From assembly GCA_016931895.1 (NCBI GenBank), contig JAFGDY010000115.1, positions 1-35,653 of the forward strand: a DNA stretch of 35,653 bases, written 5' to 3'. A program made the position numbers and the translations under genes. Within the stretch, counting starts at the first letter, position 1; every line of letters starts with the position of its first letter. The notes beneath the pieces are model-generated. The model was given only the letters and a program-made list of their open reading frames with translations. It ran no database searches and was not told the DNA's origin. The stretch comes from Anaerolineae bacterium. Lineage in GTDB: Bacteria; Chloroflexota; Anaerolineae; 4572-78; J111. Below are positions 7,715 through 15,605 of the stretch, piece by piece.

Positions 7715-8671
7715 CTATTCAACCAACCCCCATCCCTTTCCCATCGCTTCATCAAAATTACCGATAAAGACCCACCAGTTTTGTAAAGGGCGACTTTTGT
7801 AGGTTAAACCGTTGTTTGCGCCGGGCAGGTTTTGCATCCAGTAGATGAACCAGGTCAGGCTGTCGCCGTTCCAGCGCTCACAGTTGAGGCGTTTTTTAGG
7901 CCCGGTGCCGTCGGGCTGCCAGTCTTCAATGTCGGTTAAAACATAGCGGGGATTGGCCCAATCGTAATCGCGCTTGGCATTGGGCGGATAGTGGGCCCAG
8001 CCGCAGCCGGGCCGGACGATTTTGTGGGAGTGGTCGCTGCCCACAAATTTACCCCAGAAAAGCAGGTTGGGCCACCGGGCGGGTGGGGTTCTATCACGAC
8101 CGTCTACGTAATTCAGTACGGCCTCAATCTGGTGGACGTGGTCCTCTACCGCTTCGGCCGGGCCACGTTGGTAATTGTAGTGATACACGGTGTAGGTTTT
8201 GGGCAATACCGGCAGGTCATGCGGATCGCGGTCGCTGTTGCTGATGTCGCCAAAGGGACCGGCCATGTTCGACTCCCATAAGTCAATCACGCCGCCGTGA
8301 TACCCCCATAACCACACCTCTTTGACACCCTTTTCTTCCACCCAATGGCCAATATCCACCCGTTTCATAATGGCGTTGTAATCCGTCATTGGCGCGCGGT
8401 GGCCCGGTTTATGGTGCGTGGGCAATGGTTCTAAAAACTCAAGCGTCGCCAGAATTTTGTATTGCAGGCTTGGTTGAGCGGCAGGGTTTTTGTAGCCATG
8501 ATAAGAGCTGCCCTGTTCCAGGGCTTGCCTCACCCGGGCCGTGGTACGTTCAACGTGGGCTCGGATGTCGTCGAGCGGCGCGTCAACATCCCCGGTTATA
8601 GCGCGATTGATCCGGCCATTTTTAACCGGGTAATAGTTGATGACCAGGGTAGGGATTTGGAATGGTTTCAC
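7715..8671 (-). CDS. Uncharacterised protein, 318 aa
   Basis: Not recognised. The start was moved to the GTG at 8671 because GGAGG lies five bases upstream of it; the longer reading from a TTG at 8683 would place that ribosome-binding site inside the gene. The product is soluble-looking, with no signal peptide or TM helix, and unusually rich in Trp, His and Tyr. Examples are KEVWLWGYHGG, FWGKFVGSDHSHKIV, the Gly/Trp stretch PGCGWAHYPP and a C-terminus rich in Trp-Phe. The His/Asp/Trp density suggests a ligand-binding or hydrolase fold, but no catalytic motif is certain. It is transcribed leftward toward the tRNA terminator, with no clear operon partner. Confidence 0.6.
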   Translation of the reverse strand: MKPFQIPTLVINYYPVKNGRINRAITGDVDAPLDDIRAHVERTTARVRQALEQGSSYHGYKNPAAQPSLQYKILATLEFLEPLPTHHKPGHRAPMTDYNAIMKRVDIGHWVEEKGVKEVWLWGYHGGVIDLWESNMAGPFGDISNSDRDPHDLPVLPKTYTVYHYNYQRGPAEAVEDHVHQIEAVLNYVDGRDRTPPARWPNLLFWGKFVGSDHSHKIVRPGCGWAHYPPNAKRDYDWANPRYVLTDIEDWQPDGTGPKKRLNCERWNGDSLTWFIYWMQNLPGANNGLTYKSRPLQNWWVFIGNFDEAMGKGWGLVE

Positions 8672-8910
8672 ATGGGCCTCCAACGGGATTTATCCCAAAT
8701 GTTAGATAGGGGGGCAACAACCGGCGGGTCGCCCCCTCCTGAGTTACCAAAAAATTGGCGACGCTCTTCCCAAAGAAAACAGCTTCATCAATCCGTCACT
8801 GTGGTTTACTCGGTTGATAGGCTAACTTTGTTGGGTTGGCGCTCATCAGAGAATTCCACTAACTATAATACCGTGAACGGGGCCTAAAGTTTCATGGATT
8901 TCTGAAGGGG

Positions 8911-9732
8911 CTAGACATTCTTGGAATATGAATATATCCCGATTTTACAATAAACCTCAAATCCCAGCCGATGATACAGCCGTAAGGCATTGGGGTAGGT
9001 GGTCTGGAGGGTGCCGATGGCGTAACCCAAGGTCAGGGCCTCCTGGTAAGTTCTTATTGTCAACCAGGTCCCAATTCCCTGCCCCCGGGCTTGGGGGCAG
9101 GTTACCAGGTTATAAAGGCCGGCGACATTTCCATCCAGAAAAAGCGTGCTGATGCCCACTGTTTTTCCCCGGTGTTGGACTATGTAGTGGCGCTCGGCGG
9201 TACCTGGCCCCAAGCTGGCGAGGGCCAGAGCGTCCAAATAAACTTGATCAAATGAGATAGGAAAACCGGCCAGTAGAAGATTGTACCATTCGGCCAGAGT
9301 TGTTTTGTTTTTAACCCTTTCAAAAGTTAATTTGGGTAGGGGTGGTGCTATGGGCTGGGCCAAATTGTGTAGATTCGTGGCCATGCCCATCATGTCACGA
9401 TTGTGGGTTAAACCATGATTTTGTAGATGCTGGCCCATGTTTTGGGGAGCAGTGGCCGGCCCAACCCACCATTTCAGCGGCAACCGGCGGGCTTTGAAGG
9501 GGGCCAGAGTGGCCTCGATACTGGCGTCAATCTCTCCCAGGGCAAAGGTTGCGCTAACGACACCGTTGCCGGCGGGTAAAGTGGGGCCGGTGATGAACCA
9601 GATTGGATTGGGACCGTGGATCTCCCCGTTGAAGAGGCGGGGAAAATACAATGATCGCTCAATCAGGTTCGCCTCGATCAAGTTCATCAGATCCTGGCTG
9701 GATAAATCCTCATAGGTTTTAGATGAGTTCAC
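8911..9732 (-). CDS. GNAT-family N-acetyltransferase
   Basis: A 273-residue protein with a C-terminal GNAT domain. The acetyl-CoA pyrophosphate loop is QARGQGIGTWL (R/Q-x-x-G-x-G/A motif). It is followed by an alpha-helix and by YPNALRLYHRLGFEV, the typical GNAT motif B. The N-terminal half is a divergent, possibly second GNAT-like lobe, seen in large amino-glycoside or small-molecule acetyltransferases. The substrate is unknown. It lies 17 bases downstream of the SDR gene in the same direction, so the two may be cotranscribed. Confidence 0.85.
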   Translation of the reverse strand: MNSSKTYEDLSSQDLMNLIEANLIERSLYFPRLFNGEIHGPNPIWFITGPTLPAGNGVVSATFALGEIDASIEATLAPFKARRLPLKWWVGPATAPQNMGQHLQNHGLTHNRDMMGMATNLHNLAQPIAPPLPKLTFERVKNKTTLAEWYNLLLAGFPISFDQVYLDALALASLGPGTAERHYIVQHRGKTVGISTLFLDGNVAGLYNLVTCPQARGQGIGTWLTIRTYQEALTLGYAIGTLQTTYPNALRLYHRLGFEVYCKIGIYSYSKNV

Positions 9733-9749
9733 GGCTCATCCTTTAAATT

Positions 9750-10481
9750 TTATCTCATAAAAAGGCCGCCGTTGACGTCAACGGTTTCGCCGGTCATAAA
9801 ATCATTTTCAATCAGCATTTTAATGGCCATGGCAATGTGGATGGCTTTGCCGTTTACCTTTAAGGGCGTGTTGTTTTTGAAATTTTGCATTTGCTCCGGG
9901 GTGGAGACTTTTTGATGAAACGGCGTTTCAATGACGCCCGGCGCAACGGCGTTAACCCGAATGTCCGGGGCCAGCTCTTTGGCCAGGCCCCGCGTGAAGG
10001 CATCAATGGCCGATTTGGCTGCGCCATAAATGGTAGCGGTGGGGGCGCCATGCCGGATCGCAATTGAGGTCAGGTTGATGATACACGGCTGGCTGCCGTT
10101 TTTGAGCAGAGGAATGCAGAGCGAGGAGAGTTTCATCACCGAGAATACATTGAGCGCAAAAATTTGCTCCATCAGCGGCCACTCAAGGGCTGTAACCGGC
10201 TGTCTTTTGATCAGGCCACCGGCGTTGTTGACCAGAACGTCCAGGTGGTCATACTTTTCGCGCACCTCGTCAAAAATTTTAACGCAGCCGGCTTCGGTGG
10301 ACACATTGGCCTGAATGAGGTGGGCCTGGCCTCCTGCCTGACCGACTTCCACGGCCACTTTTTCTGCTTCCGTTTTGGAAGCGTTATAGTGCACAATGAT
10401 GGTATTATTTTGGGCTAAATACCTGGCTGTTTCGGCGCCAATGCCGGTGCTGGCGCCGGTGATTAAGATGCTCTTTGACAT
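9750..10481 (-). CDS. Short-chain dehydrogenase/reductase (classical SDR)
   Basis: A 243-residue Rossmann-fold oxidoreductase with the NAD(P)-binding TGASTGIG at residues 8-15, NNAG at 85-88, catalytic Ser139 and Tyr152-x3-Lys156, and the C-terminal substrate-loop motif PGVIETPF. The C-terminus GETVDVNGG is like that of FabG-type 3-oxoacyl reductases, but sequence alone does not fix the substrate. The ATG at 10481 has an AGGAGG site five bases upstream. It is probably the first gene of a two-gene unit with the downstream GNAT gene. Confidence 0.9.
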   Translation of the reverse strand: MSKSILITGASTGIGAETARYLAQNNTIIVHYNASKTEAEKVAVEVGQAGGQAHLIQANVSTEAGCVKIFDEVREKYDHLDVLVNNAGGLIKRQPVTALEWPLMEQIFALNVFSVMKLSSLCIPLLKNGSQPCIINLTSIAIRHGAPTATIYGAAKSAIDAFTRGLAKELAPDIRVNAVAPGVIETPFHQKVSTPEQMQNFKNNTPLKVNGKAIHIAMAIKMLIENDFMTGETVDVNGGLFMR

Positions 10482-10678
10482 TTGTGCCTCCTGTGTTGTT
10501 TGTTGAGTTTGGGGATTACCACTTCACTCGTTTAAGTTATCCCCCATCGTAACCCCACTTTTACTTAAAGACAACTTTGCCGGCAAAACAATTTAAGCTA
10601 AGGGCCATGAATTGATTAGATGTTCTCTAACCCGGACAAAGGCGCGTTGCTTCCAGGCCGGAACCAAAAAGGATTTTT

Positions 10679-10750
10679 ACCACAAAGGCACAAAGGACAC
10701 AAAAACCACAAAGAATCTTGGTGACTTCGTGCGCTTGGTGGCTTTGTGGT
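10679..10750. repeat. CCACAAAG-type imperfect inverted repeat
   Basis: The left arm contains ACCACAAAGGCACAAAGGAC and the right arm ends GGTGGCTTTGTGGT, forming an imperfect hairpin of about 70 bases. Such ACCACAAAG elements are widely dispersed between genes in several bacterial phyla, and this looks like one copy. Confidence 0.6.
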
Positions 10751-10815
10751 TCATGTTCTTGGCCAAAAAGCAAGGATTCAACTGCTAAGGCCCTAATAAA
10801 ATTGTCTTATCTATT

Positions 10816-10886
10816 GGACACAGATGAACACAGATTCGACAGATTTTTTTGACTTTTGTCCGTGTTTATCTGTGGGCGCTGGGTCC
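10816..10886. repeat. CACAGATGAACACAGAT-type inverted repeat
   Basis: CACAGATGAACACAGATTC in the left arm pairs imperfectly with GTCCGTGTTTATCTGTG in the right arm. The outer flanks GGAC and GTCC also pair. It resembles dispersed CACAGAT intergenic elements of environmental bacteria. Confidence 0.6.
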
Positions 10887-10937
10887 AAAGTTGCTACACC
10901 CCTTATTGAGGAATAACTCTATTGTTGAGGCCCTGCA

Positions 10938-11759
10938 TTATGAATCGACTGGGGAGACACTTTTCACCCCCAACCCCTTAAAAAAGGTATAACAGAACGT
11001 GCCGTCTTCTGCGGTGGCCCGGTACAGATCGGCAATGCCCTTATCCCAGGTTTTTTTATCAATCAAGCTTAAGGCCAGGGCTTGCGCTTGCACCGCTTCA
11101 ACCATGGCAATAAATGTTTTCCGGCTGAATCCTTCCACCAGCGCCGGTTTGCTGGCGTCAACATACACCATGCGCGGCGATACGCTGACCTGCGCAAATC
11201 CGGCCCGGCGCAGCAGGGGGTAGAGTTGCCGGCCAATGCGCGAATTCCCCTTAAGCCGGGCCTGGAGGTCAATTAAACATTGCACCGCCCGTGAGGCCTC
11301 GGCGCTGGCCGGATGGCTGTAGTAGGAACCGTGGTCGCCTTCGATGACGGTGATGGAACCGCCCGGTTTTAGCACTCTTTTGAGCCTGGCCAGCGCCTCG
11401 ACAGGTTCCGCCAGATGTTCCAGCACAAAACAGACAAAAATGTGGTCAAAGCCATTGTCGGCAAAAGGTAAGTCAAAAATATTGGCCTTTTTGAAGGTGA
11501 CATTATTTAACTTGCGCCGGTTGACGGTCGCCCTGGCCTGGTTCAAGGAATCCGGGGAAATATCAATAGCCGTGATCAGGGCTTCGGGGCTATTTTGGGC
11601 CAAAATAACGGTTTGCGCCCCGACGCCGCAGCCAACTTCTAAAACAGTGCTCCCCGCCGGATAGTGGGTATCGTAATGTAACAATTCAGCCAGCGTATTG
11701 GCCTGGTCCGCCAATCGGGCGGTCTCTTGATTTGAATAGCCGTGCACATACTCTTTCAT
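10938..11759 (-). CDS. Class I SAM-dependent methyltransferase
   Basis: A 273-residue methyltransferase with motif I VLEVGCGVGAQT at residues 39-50, an acidic end to strand beta2 (AIDIS), post-motif FDHIFVCFVLEHL and VLKPGG. This order matches the UbiE/Methyltransf_11 group of small-molecule methyltransferases. The start was placed at the ATG at 11759, which has GAGGTGG directly upstream. The longer frame from 11840 would translate the heptad repeat (a RWSLVIRQS-type peptide) and is not believable. It lies downstream of the GT39-like gene in the same direction and may be cotranscribed with it. The substrate is unknown. Confidence 0.9.
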   Translation of the reverse strand: MKEYVHGYSNQETARLADQANTLAELLHYDTHYPAGSTVLEVGCGVGAQTVILAQNSPEALITAIDISPDSLNQARATVNRRKLNNVTFKKANIFDLPFADNGFDHIFVCFVLEHLAEPVEALARLKRVLKPGGSITVIEGDHGSYYSHPASAEASRAVQCLIDLQARLKGNSRIGRQLYPLLRRAGFAQVSVSPRMVYVDASKPALVEGFSRKTFIAMVEAVQAQALALSLIDKKTWDKGIADLYRATAEDGTFCYTFFKGLGVKSVSPVDS

Positions 11760-11798
11760 CGCCACCTCTTTTCTCCTAGAATTGGGATGGTTCATACT

Positions 11799-11831
11799 TT
11801 GACGAATGACCAACGACCAACGACTAACGAC
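11799..11831. repeat. Half heptad array
   Basis: GACGAAT GACCAAC GACCAAC GACTAAC GACC: the left arm only of the heptad family at 6168 and 15413. It overlaps the stop codon of the GT39-like gene (11824-11826) and so supplies its last codons. Confidence 0.75.
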
Positions 11832-14355
11832 CGATCTCAACCATTTCTAAAGTGAGGCTGGTTCCGGCGGGGTTGCCCGCCTCGTCCAATACATCCAGCC
11901 GCGCTCCGGTGTCGGCCTGATAAAGGCCGACCTTCAGGGGATAGGTGCCAGGCGAAATTGAGGGGGGCAAGGGGATGGCGTGTTGGTCGGCGATGATTTG
12001 GCCGGGCTGCCAAAGCGTGGTGGGATAGCTCCAACACACCGGCCCGCCGTCGGCCTGGGCCGCCGGCCCGGCCTCGCTTTCCAGGTGCGTAAAAACTTGA
12101 TAACTGGCCGGGATGGGGGCCAGCGCCTGCCAGTACAGCGTCACCGGCACTCGCCCGCCGGGATAGGCCCGGCGCGTATCCAGTTGATAACCAATGAGCC
12201 GCACCAGGTGGCCAAAATTGACGGCCAGCGGCACCGCCCCCCGCGCCGAGCGCGCAAAAGCGGCCGGCGTGGCGGTTTGATCAAATTCGCGGGCCAGCCG
12301 GGCCTCGTCCAACTGGTCCAGGGTGAGGCTGGCCGGTGTTTGCTGCATGATGCGCATTTGTTTTTGATTGGGCAGGGTCACCGTCCCAATTTGTTGATAT
12401 TGTGTTTCAATGATCTTGGTTGGAACTTCTACGGGATCAATCAGATCGCCGGCCAGGTAGTAAAATTCCGGCTGAGGGTCGCAGGCGCGGGGCGTGCCGC
12501 GGGTGTACCAGGTGGTTACGTCCGGTTCTTCGTTGCTGCCGTAATCGCCGCTCAATTCACCGCTCACAATTTTTTGGCCAATCGCTTTCCAGCCGGCGCG
12601 ATGGGCAAAGCCAAAAAAACCGGCCCGGGGCAGGTCTGGATAAGGATTCCAGTAAAAGGGTAAATTGCCATGGGGATAATCTTGCCAATATTCAACATCG
12701 TGGTGAACAAAGGCGTTCCAGAGAAAGACGGTTGATAGGTAGAGCAAATAGATCAGGATAAAATTAGAAATGAGAAATGAGAAGCGCCTTTTGTAATTTG
12801 TAATTTGTAATTCGAGAAGATGATGCCAGCCCAGCGCGGCCAGCAGGGACCAGGCCGGGACAATGGTGTAAATGTGGGTTAAACCCAGGGCCACCACAAA
12901 ATTATAACCCAGAAAGGGCACGGCCAGCCAGATAATGAGGGCCTGGCCAAAACTGCCAAAGGGAAGGGCCAAAAAGGCGCCGGCCAGCAGCAAGGCAAAG
13001 GGGAGAATGGACAGGTTAGTTTGATTGAGCGTCAGCAGGTTGGGCTTAAGAATAACCGCGGCGATACCAAGGGCCAGCAAAACAGGCAGCCGCCAACGGC
13101 TCCAGCGGGCCTGCCACAGGAGCCAGAGCAGCAGGCCCAAGACCAGCAGGCCGGTTAGGATGAGGTAATAAGAAGAACTGTAAAAGGTGTTGAAGTGAAA
13201 AAAGTTAGGCAAGTTATTGCGCAACTCATCGCCGATGCGCCGGCCCACGTATTGGCCGGTGCGGTTGGCCCGGGGGTCCAGCGTAAAGGGGAGATAAAAA
13301 GGCAAGGCGACCAGCAGCAACGCCAGCAGGAACAGCAGACCAGACTTGAGGGCCGGAATTACGTGGCGGCTGATGGCCAACGGTTGGCCGCCGGTATAGA
13401 GAGTAAATTGATTATTTTCGGTAAGGGTCGGTGGTCGGTGGTGGGTGGTCGTTACAAACAGCCAGGCCAGGGCCGGCAGCGCCAGAATGGCGTCGTAGTG
13501 GGCCAGCAGGCCGGCGCCCAGGCAGAGGCCGCCTAAAACGGCCAGGCGTTGTTGCCCGGTTTGGCGCCATTGCCAGATCAGCAGAAAGGCCATGGCGCTC
13601 AGCCACAGCACCAGGGCCTGGTACTGCACAATGCGGCCAAAAGCCACGGCAAAACCGTTAAAGGCAAAAAATCCGGCGGCCAACCAACCGAGCCTCCGGC
13701 CCCCTATGTCCCGGCCAATCAAATAAATGGTCACAATAGCCAGGAGAGAGGCAGCCGTAAAGGGCAGGCGGGCGATGAGTTCGTTGGTGGTGCCGGTCAG
13801 CCGCCAGAGGGCCAGGGGCAGCAGCACCTCGCCGGGGCCTTTGGCCCGTAAAAAAAGGGCGTCGGCGTGGCCTTCCAGGCTTTCGGCGGCGGCGATCATG
13901 GCCAGGGCTTCGTCGCCTTGAAACTCGCTGTAGTGAAGGTTGACGCCCCGCAGCAGCCCGGCGGTAACCAGGATCAACAGAAGGGCCGGGGGCAAAAAGC
14001 GAGTGAGGGCCGCGCCGGTTTTGGCCGGGCCGGGGTTGCCTTTTAAAAAAGGGATAAGGCCGACCAGGTTAAGGACGGTCAGCAAGGGCCAGGCCGGTAA
14101 AGGGCCGGGCAGATAATGGAGCAGCAGGGCGGCGAGCATCGTCAGGGTATAACTGAGGGCGGCGGCGGCGGTCCAGCGTAGCAGGGCAGGAGAAGTGGCC
14201 AGCAGCCGGTTGGCCCAACTCAGGCCGGGCAGCAAGCCGATGAGGAGCAAAGCCCCGGCCACGCGCAAGAGCGCCGCGTTGGGCAAGAGCAGGCTTAGAT
14301 TGGCCGCCAGTAATAGGCCTAAATAACGCCAGGGTATTTTGTCGGTGGGTGGCAT
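11824..14355 (-). CDS. GT39/ArnT-like membrane glycosyltransferase
   Basis: An 843-residue protein with about a dozen TM helices followed by a soluble domain of roughly 250 residues. The first large outer loop carries the EFQGDEA motif (Asp148-Glu149), as in PMT/ArnT-type GT39 enzymes that transfer a sugar from polyprenyl phosphate. The following KGPGEVLLPLALWRLTG is also typical. The far C-terminus (RRAYPGGRVPVTLYWQA and after) looks like a beta-sandwich common in Chloroflexota members. The ATG lies one base after the stop codon of the cyclodeaminase gene, so translation is probably coupled. Two stretches in frame, near 12763-12814 (peptide LQITNYKRRFSFLIS) and 13429-13452 (TTHHRPPT), are encoded by 7-base tandem repeats. 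Confidence 0.8.
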   Translation of the reverse strand: MPPTDKIPWRYLGLLLAANLSLLLPNAALLRVAGALLLIGLLPGLSWANRLLATSPALLRWTAAAALSYTLTMLAALLLHYLPGPLPAWPLLTVLNLVGLIPFLKGNPGPAKTGAALTRFLPPALLLILVTAGLLRGVNLHYSEFQGDEALAMIAAAESLEGHADALFLRAKGPGEVLLPLALWRLTGTTNELIARLPFTAASLLAIVTIYLIGRDIGGRRLGWLAAGFFAFNGFAVAFGRIVQYQALVLWLSAMAFLLIWQWRQTGQQRLAVLGGLCLGAGLLAHYDAILALPALAWLFVTTTHHRPPTLTENNQFTLYTGGQPLAISRHVIPALKSGLLFLLALLLVALPFYLPFTLDPRANRTGQYVGRRIGDELRNNLPNFFHFNTFYSSSYYLILTGLLVLGLLLWLLWQARWSRWRLPVLLALGIAAVILKPNLLTLNQTNLSILPFALLLAGAFLALPFGSFGQALIIWLAVPFLGYNFVVALGLTHIYTIVPAWSLLAALGWHHLLELQITNYKRRFSFLISNFILIYLLYLSTVFLWNAFVHHDVEYWQDYPHGNLPFYWNPYPDLPRAGFFGFAHRAGWKAIGQKIVSGELSGDYGSNEEPDVTTWYTRGTPRACDPQPEFYYLAGDLIDPVEVPTKIIETQYQQIGTVTLPNQKQMRIMQQTPASLTLDQLDEARLAREFDQTATPAAFARSARGAVPLAVNFGHLVRLIGYQLDTRRAYPGGRVPVTLYWQALAPIPASYQVFTHLESEAGPAAQADGGPVCWSYPTTLWQPGQIIADQHAIPLPPSISPGTYPLKVGLYQADTGARLDVLDEAGNPAGTSLTLEMVEIGR
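12763..12814. repeat. In-frame heptad repeat hairpin (AATTACA / TTCTCAT)
   Basis: On the minus strand there are three AATTACA units, a short GGCGC centre, then TTCTCAT, TTCTCAT and TTCTAAT. Three units make 21 bases, so each arm keeps the reading frame of the GT39-like protein. Confidence 0.7.
13429..13452. repeat. In-frame GGTGGTC heptad repeat
   Basis: GGTGGTC GGTGGTG GGTGGTC on the plus strand, encoding a His/Pro/Thr-rich loop (TTHHRPPT) of the GT39-like protein. Confidence 0.6.
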
Positions 14356-14356
14356 G

Positions 14357-15379
14357 TTAGCTGATGGGTGGATTTTGGATGTCTATGGCTGAACCGGCCA
14401 CCCGCTGGCCCACACCCAGGAAGAGCGCCTTTTCCAGGGCCAGCGTGGCCACGGTTGAGTCTTGCGTGTCCAGGCCGGTCAGATCGGCCACGGTTATTTG
14501 TTCGGGGTGCGTGCGTCCCGGAATTTTGCCAATGATCAGATCGCCCAACTCACCCTGCACATCATCTTTGCTGATGACGCCGGCGGCCAGGCCGTGGTGA
14601 ATTTCGCCTACGGCGGCGCACTGTTCGTACTGGTCAACAATGATCACGTCGGCGCGTTGCAACACCTTGGGGTGCAGCTCCTGTTTGTTGGGCCTGTCGC
14701 TGCCCACGGCAATAATGTGGACGCCCGGTTTGAGCCATTCGGCCCGGATGAGGGGTTCTTCGCTGGCGGTAGCGGTGATAATGAGGTCTGCCCGGCGCAC
14801 GGCCTCTTCAATGGAGGAGGCAATTTCCACATTGAGATCGTGGTCTTCAACAATGCGGCGGGCGTAGGTGTCAACTTTTACCGGCGTGCGCCCCCACACC
14901 GAAACCAGGCCAATGTTGTTTCTGACCGTCTTTAACGATTTTATTTGGATGTAGGCTTGCTGGCCCGAACCGATCACGGCTACGTGGTCAAGCTGCGGGT
15001 TGGCCAGATAGATGGCCGTTAATGCTCCGGCTGCTCCGGCCCGCATACTGGTGACGTACCCGTTATCAAACAGAACGGCCGCCGGAAAGCCGGTGGCGGC
15101 ATCAAAAACAACCATCAGGCCGCTCTGGGCGGGTAGATTAATGCTTGGATTGTCGCGGAAATTGCTGCCCACCTTGATGACGTAGTAGGGAGCTTCGTCC
15201 AAATACGTGCCTTTCACCTGCACTTCGCCGTTGACGGCGGGCAGGTTCAAGGTGAAGTCGCCCGGCACATTCATCCGATTCTCGGCCAGCGCCGCAAAAG
15301 CAGCCTCAACCGCGTCAAGGGTTTCGGGGATGGTGATAATTTGGCGTAATTCGTCTTCGTTAAGTAATAACAAGGGCAT
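14357..15379 (-). CDS. Ornithine cyclodeaminase/mu-crystallin-family protein
   Basis: A 340-residue protein of the OCD/mu-crystallin/alanine dehydrogenase family. It has a substrate-binding N-terminal half with Lys69 and the motif TSMRAGAAGALTA around Arg113, then a Rossmann domain with GSGQQA at residues 137-142. Later motifs ATASEEPLI and AVGSDRPNKQEL are normal for the family. Known members deaminate ornithine to proline, reduce ketimines or oxidise amino acids with NAD(P); the exact reaction is not determined by sequence. It heads a leftward unit with the GT39-like gene, separated by one base, although no functional link is obvious. A promoter candidate lies upstream, beyond the heptad array, which would place that array in its 5' leader. 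Confidence 0.88.
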   Translation of the reverse strand: MPLLLLNEDELRQIITIPETLDAVEAAFAALAENRMNVPGDFTLNLPAVNGEVQVKGTYLDEAPYYVIKVGSNFRDNPSINLPAQSGLMVVFDAATGFPAAVLFDNGYVTSMRAGAAGALTAIYLANPQLDHVAVIGSGQQAYIQIKSLKTVRNNIGLVSVWGRTPVKVDTYARRIVEDHDLNVEIASSIEEAVRRADLIITATASEEPLIRAEWLKPGVHIIAVGSDRPNKQELHPKVLQRADVIIVDQYEQCAAVGEIHHGLAAGVISKDDVQGELGDLIIGKIPGRTHPEQITVADLTGLDTQDSTVATLALEKALFLGVGQRVAGSAIDIQNPPIS

Positions 15380-15412
15380 ATGCTGTTAATAAATATTGTT
15401 GCTATTCAGGCC

Positions 15413-15566
15413 ACCAACGACCAACGACCAATGACCAATGACCAACGACCAATGACCAACGACCGCCGACCAATGAATGGTCAATTTCGTCGTTCGTCGT
15501 TCGTCCTTTGTCCTTCGTCCTTCGTCGTTCGTCCTTCGTCGTTCGTCGTTGGCCCTTCGTCGTTGT
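15413..15566. repeat. Large heptad-repeat hairpin array
   Basis: The left arm has about ten 7-base units of the type CAACGAC/CAATGAC. A short centre follows (gaatggtcaattt), and then a right arm of about fifteen CGTTCGT/CTTCGTC-type units. The arms are largely complementary, and this is the longest member of the repeat family in the window. It lies between the GT4 gene end and the cyclodeaminase start. Confidence 0.85.
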
Positions 15567-15571
15567 AGTCA

Positions 15572-15577
15572 AGTATA
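15572..15577 (-). promoter_or_regulatory. Extended -10 candidate upstream of the cyclodeaminase gene
   Basis: The minus-strand TATGC-TATACT at 15577-15572 is a good extended -10. The -35 region is poor. If used, the RNA would begin just before the heptad array and carry it as a leader of about 190 bases. Confidence 0.4.
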
Positions 15578-15605
15578 GCATAAATTGGGCCAGAGAGAAA
15601 CTTGG

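Larger units (their letters stand above)
10482..10937. other. 456-base gene-free interval carrying two inverted repeats
   Basis: No open frame is convincing here. The interval holds two imperfect palindromic repeats (10679-10750 and 10816-10886), each listed separately, and otherwise nothing recognisable. Confidence 0.6.

Noticed and set aside
11760-11840. N-terminal extension of the methyltransferase (MRSVVSRWSLVIRQS...)
   Set aside because: It is a translation of the heptad repeat; a good ribosome-binding site precedes the internal ATG at 11759.
15413-15566. CRISPR array
   Set aside because: Units are 7 bases with no spacers; no repeat-spacer pattern or cas gene is present anywhere in the window.
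15380-15568. A 62-codon frame rich in NDQRPMTNDQRP and SFVVRPSSFVV
   Set aside because: It is the heptad array read as protein; 7-base repeats stay open in several frames, so an open frame means nothing here.
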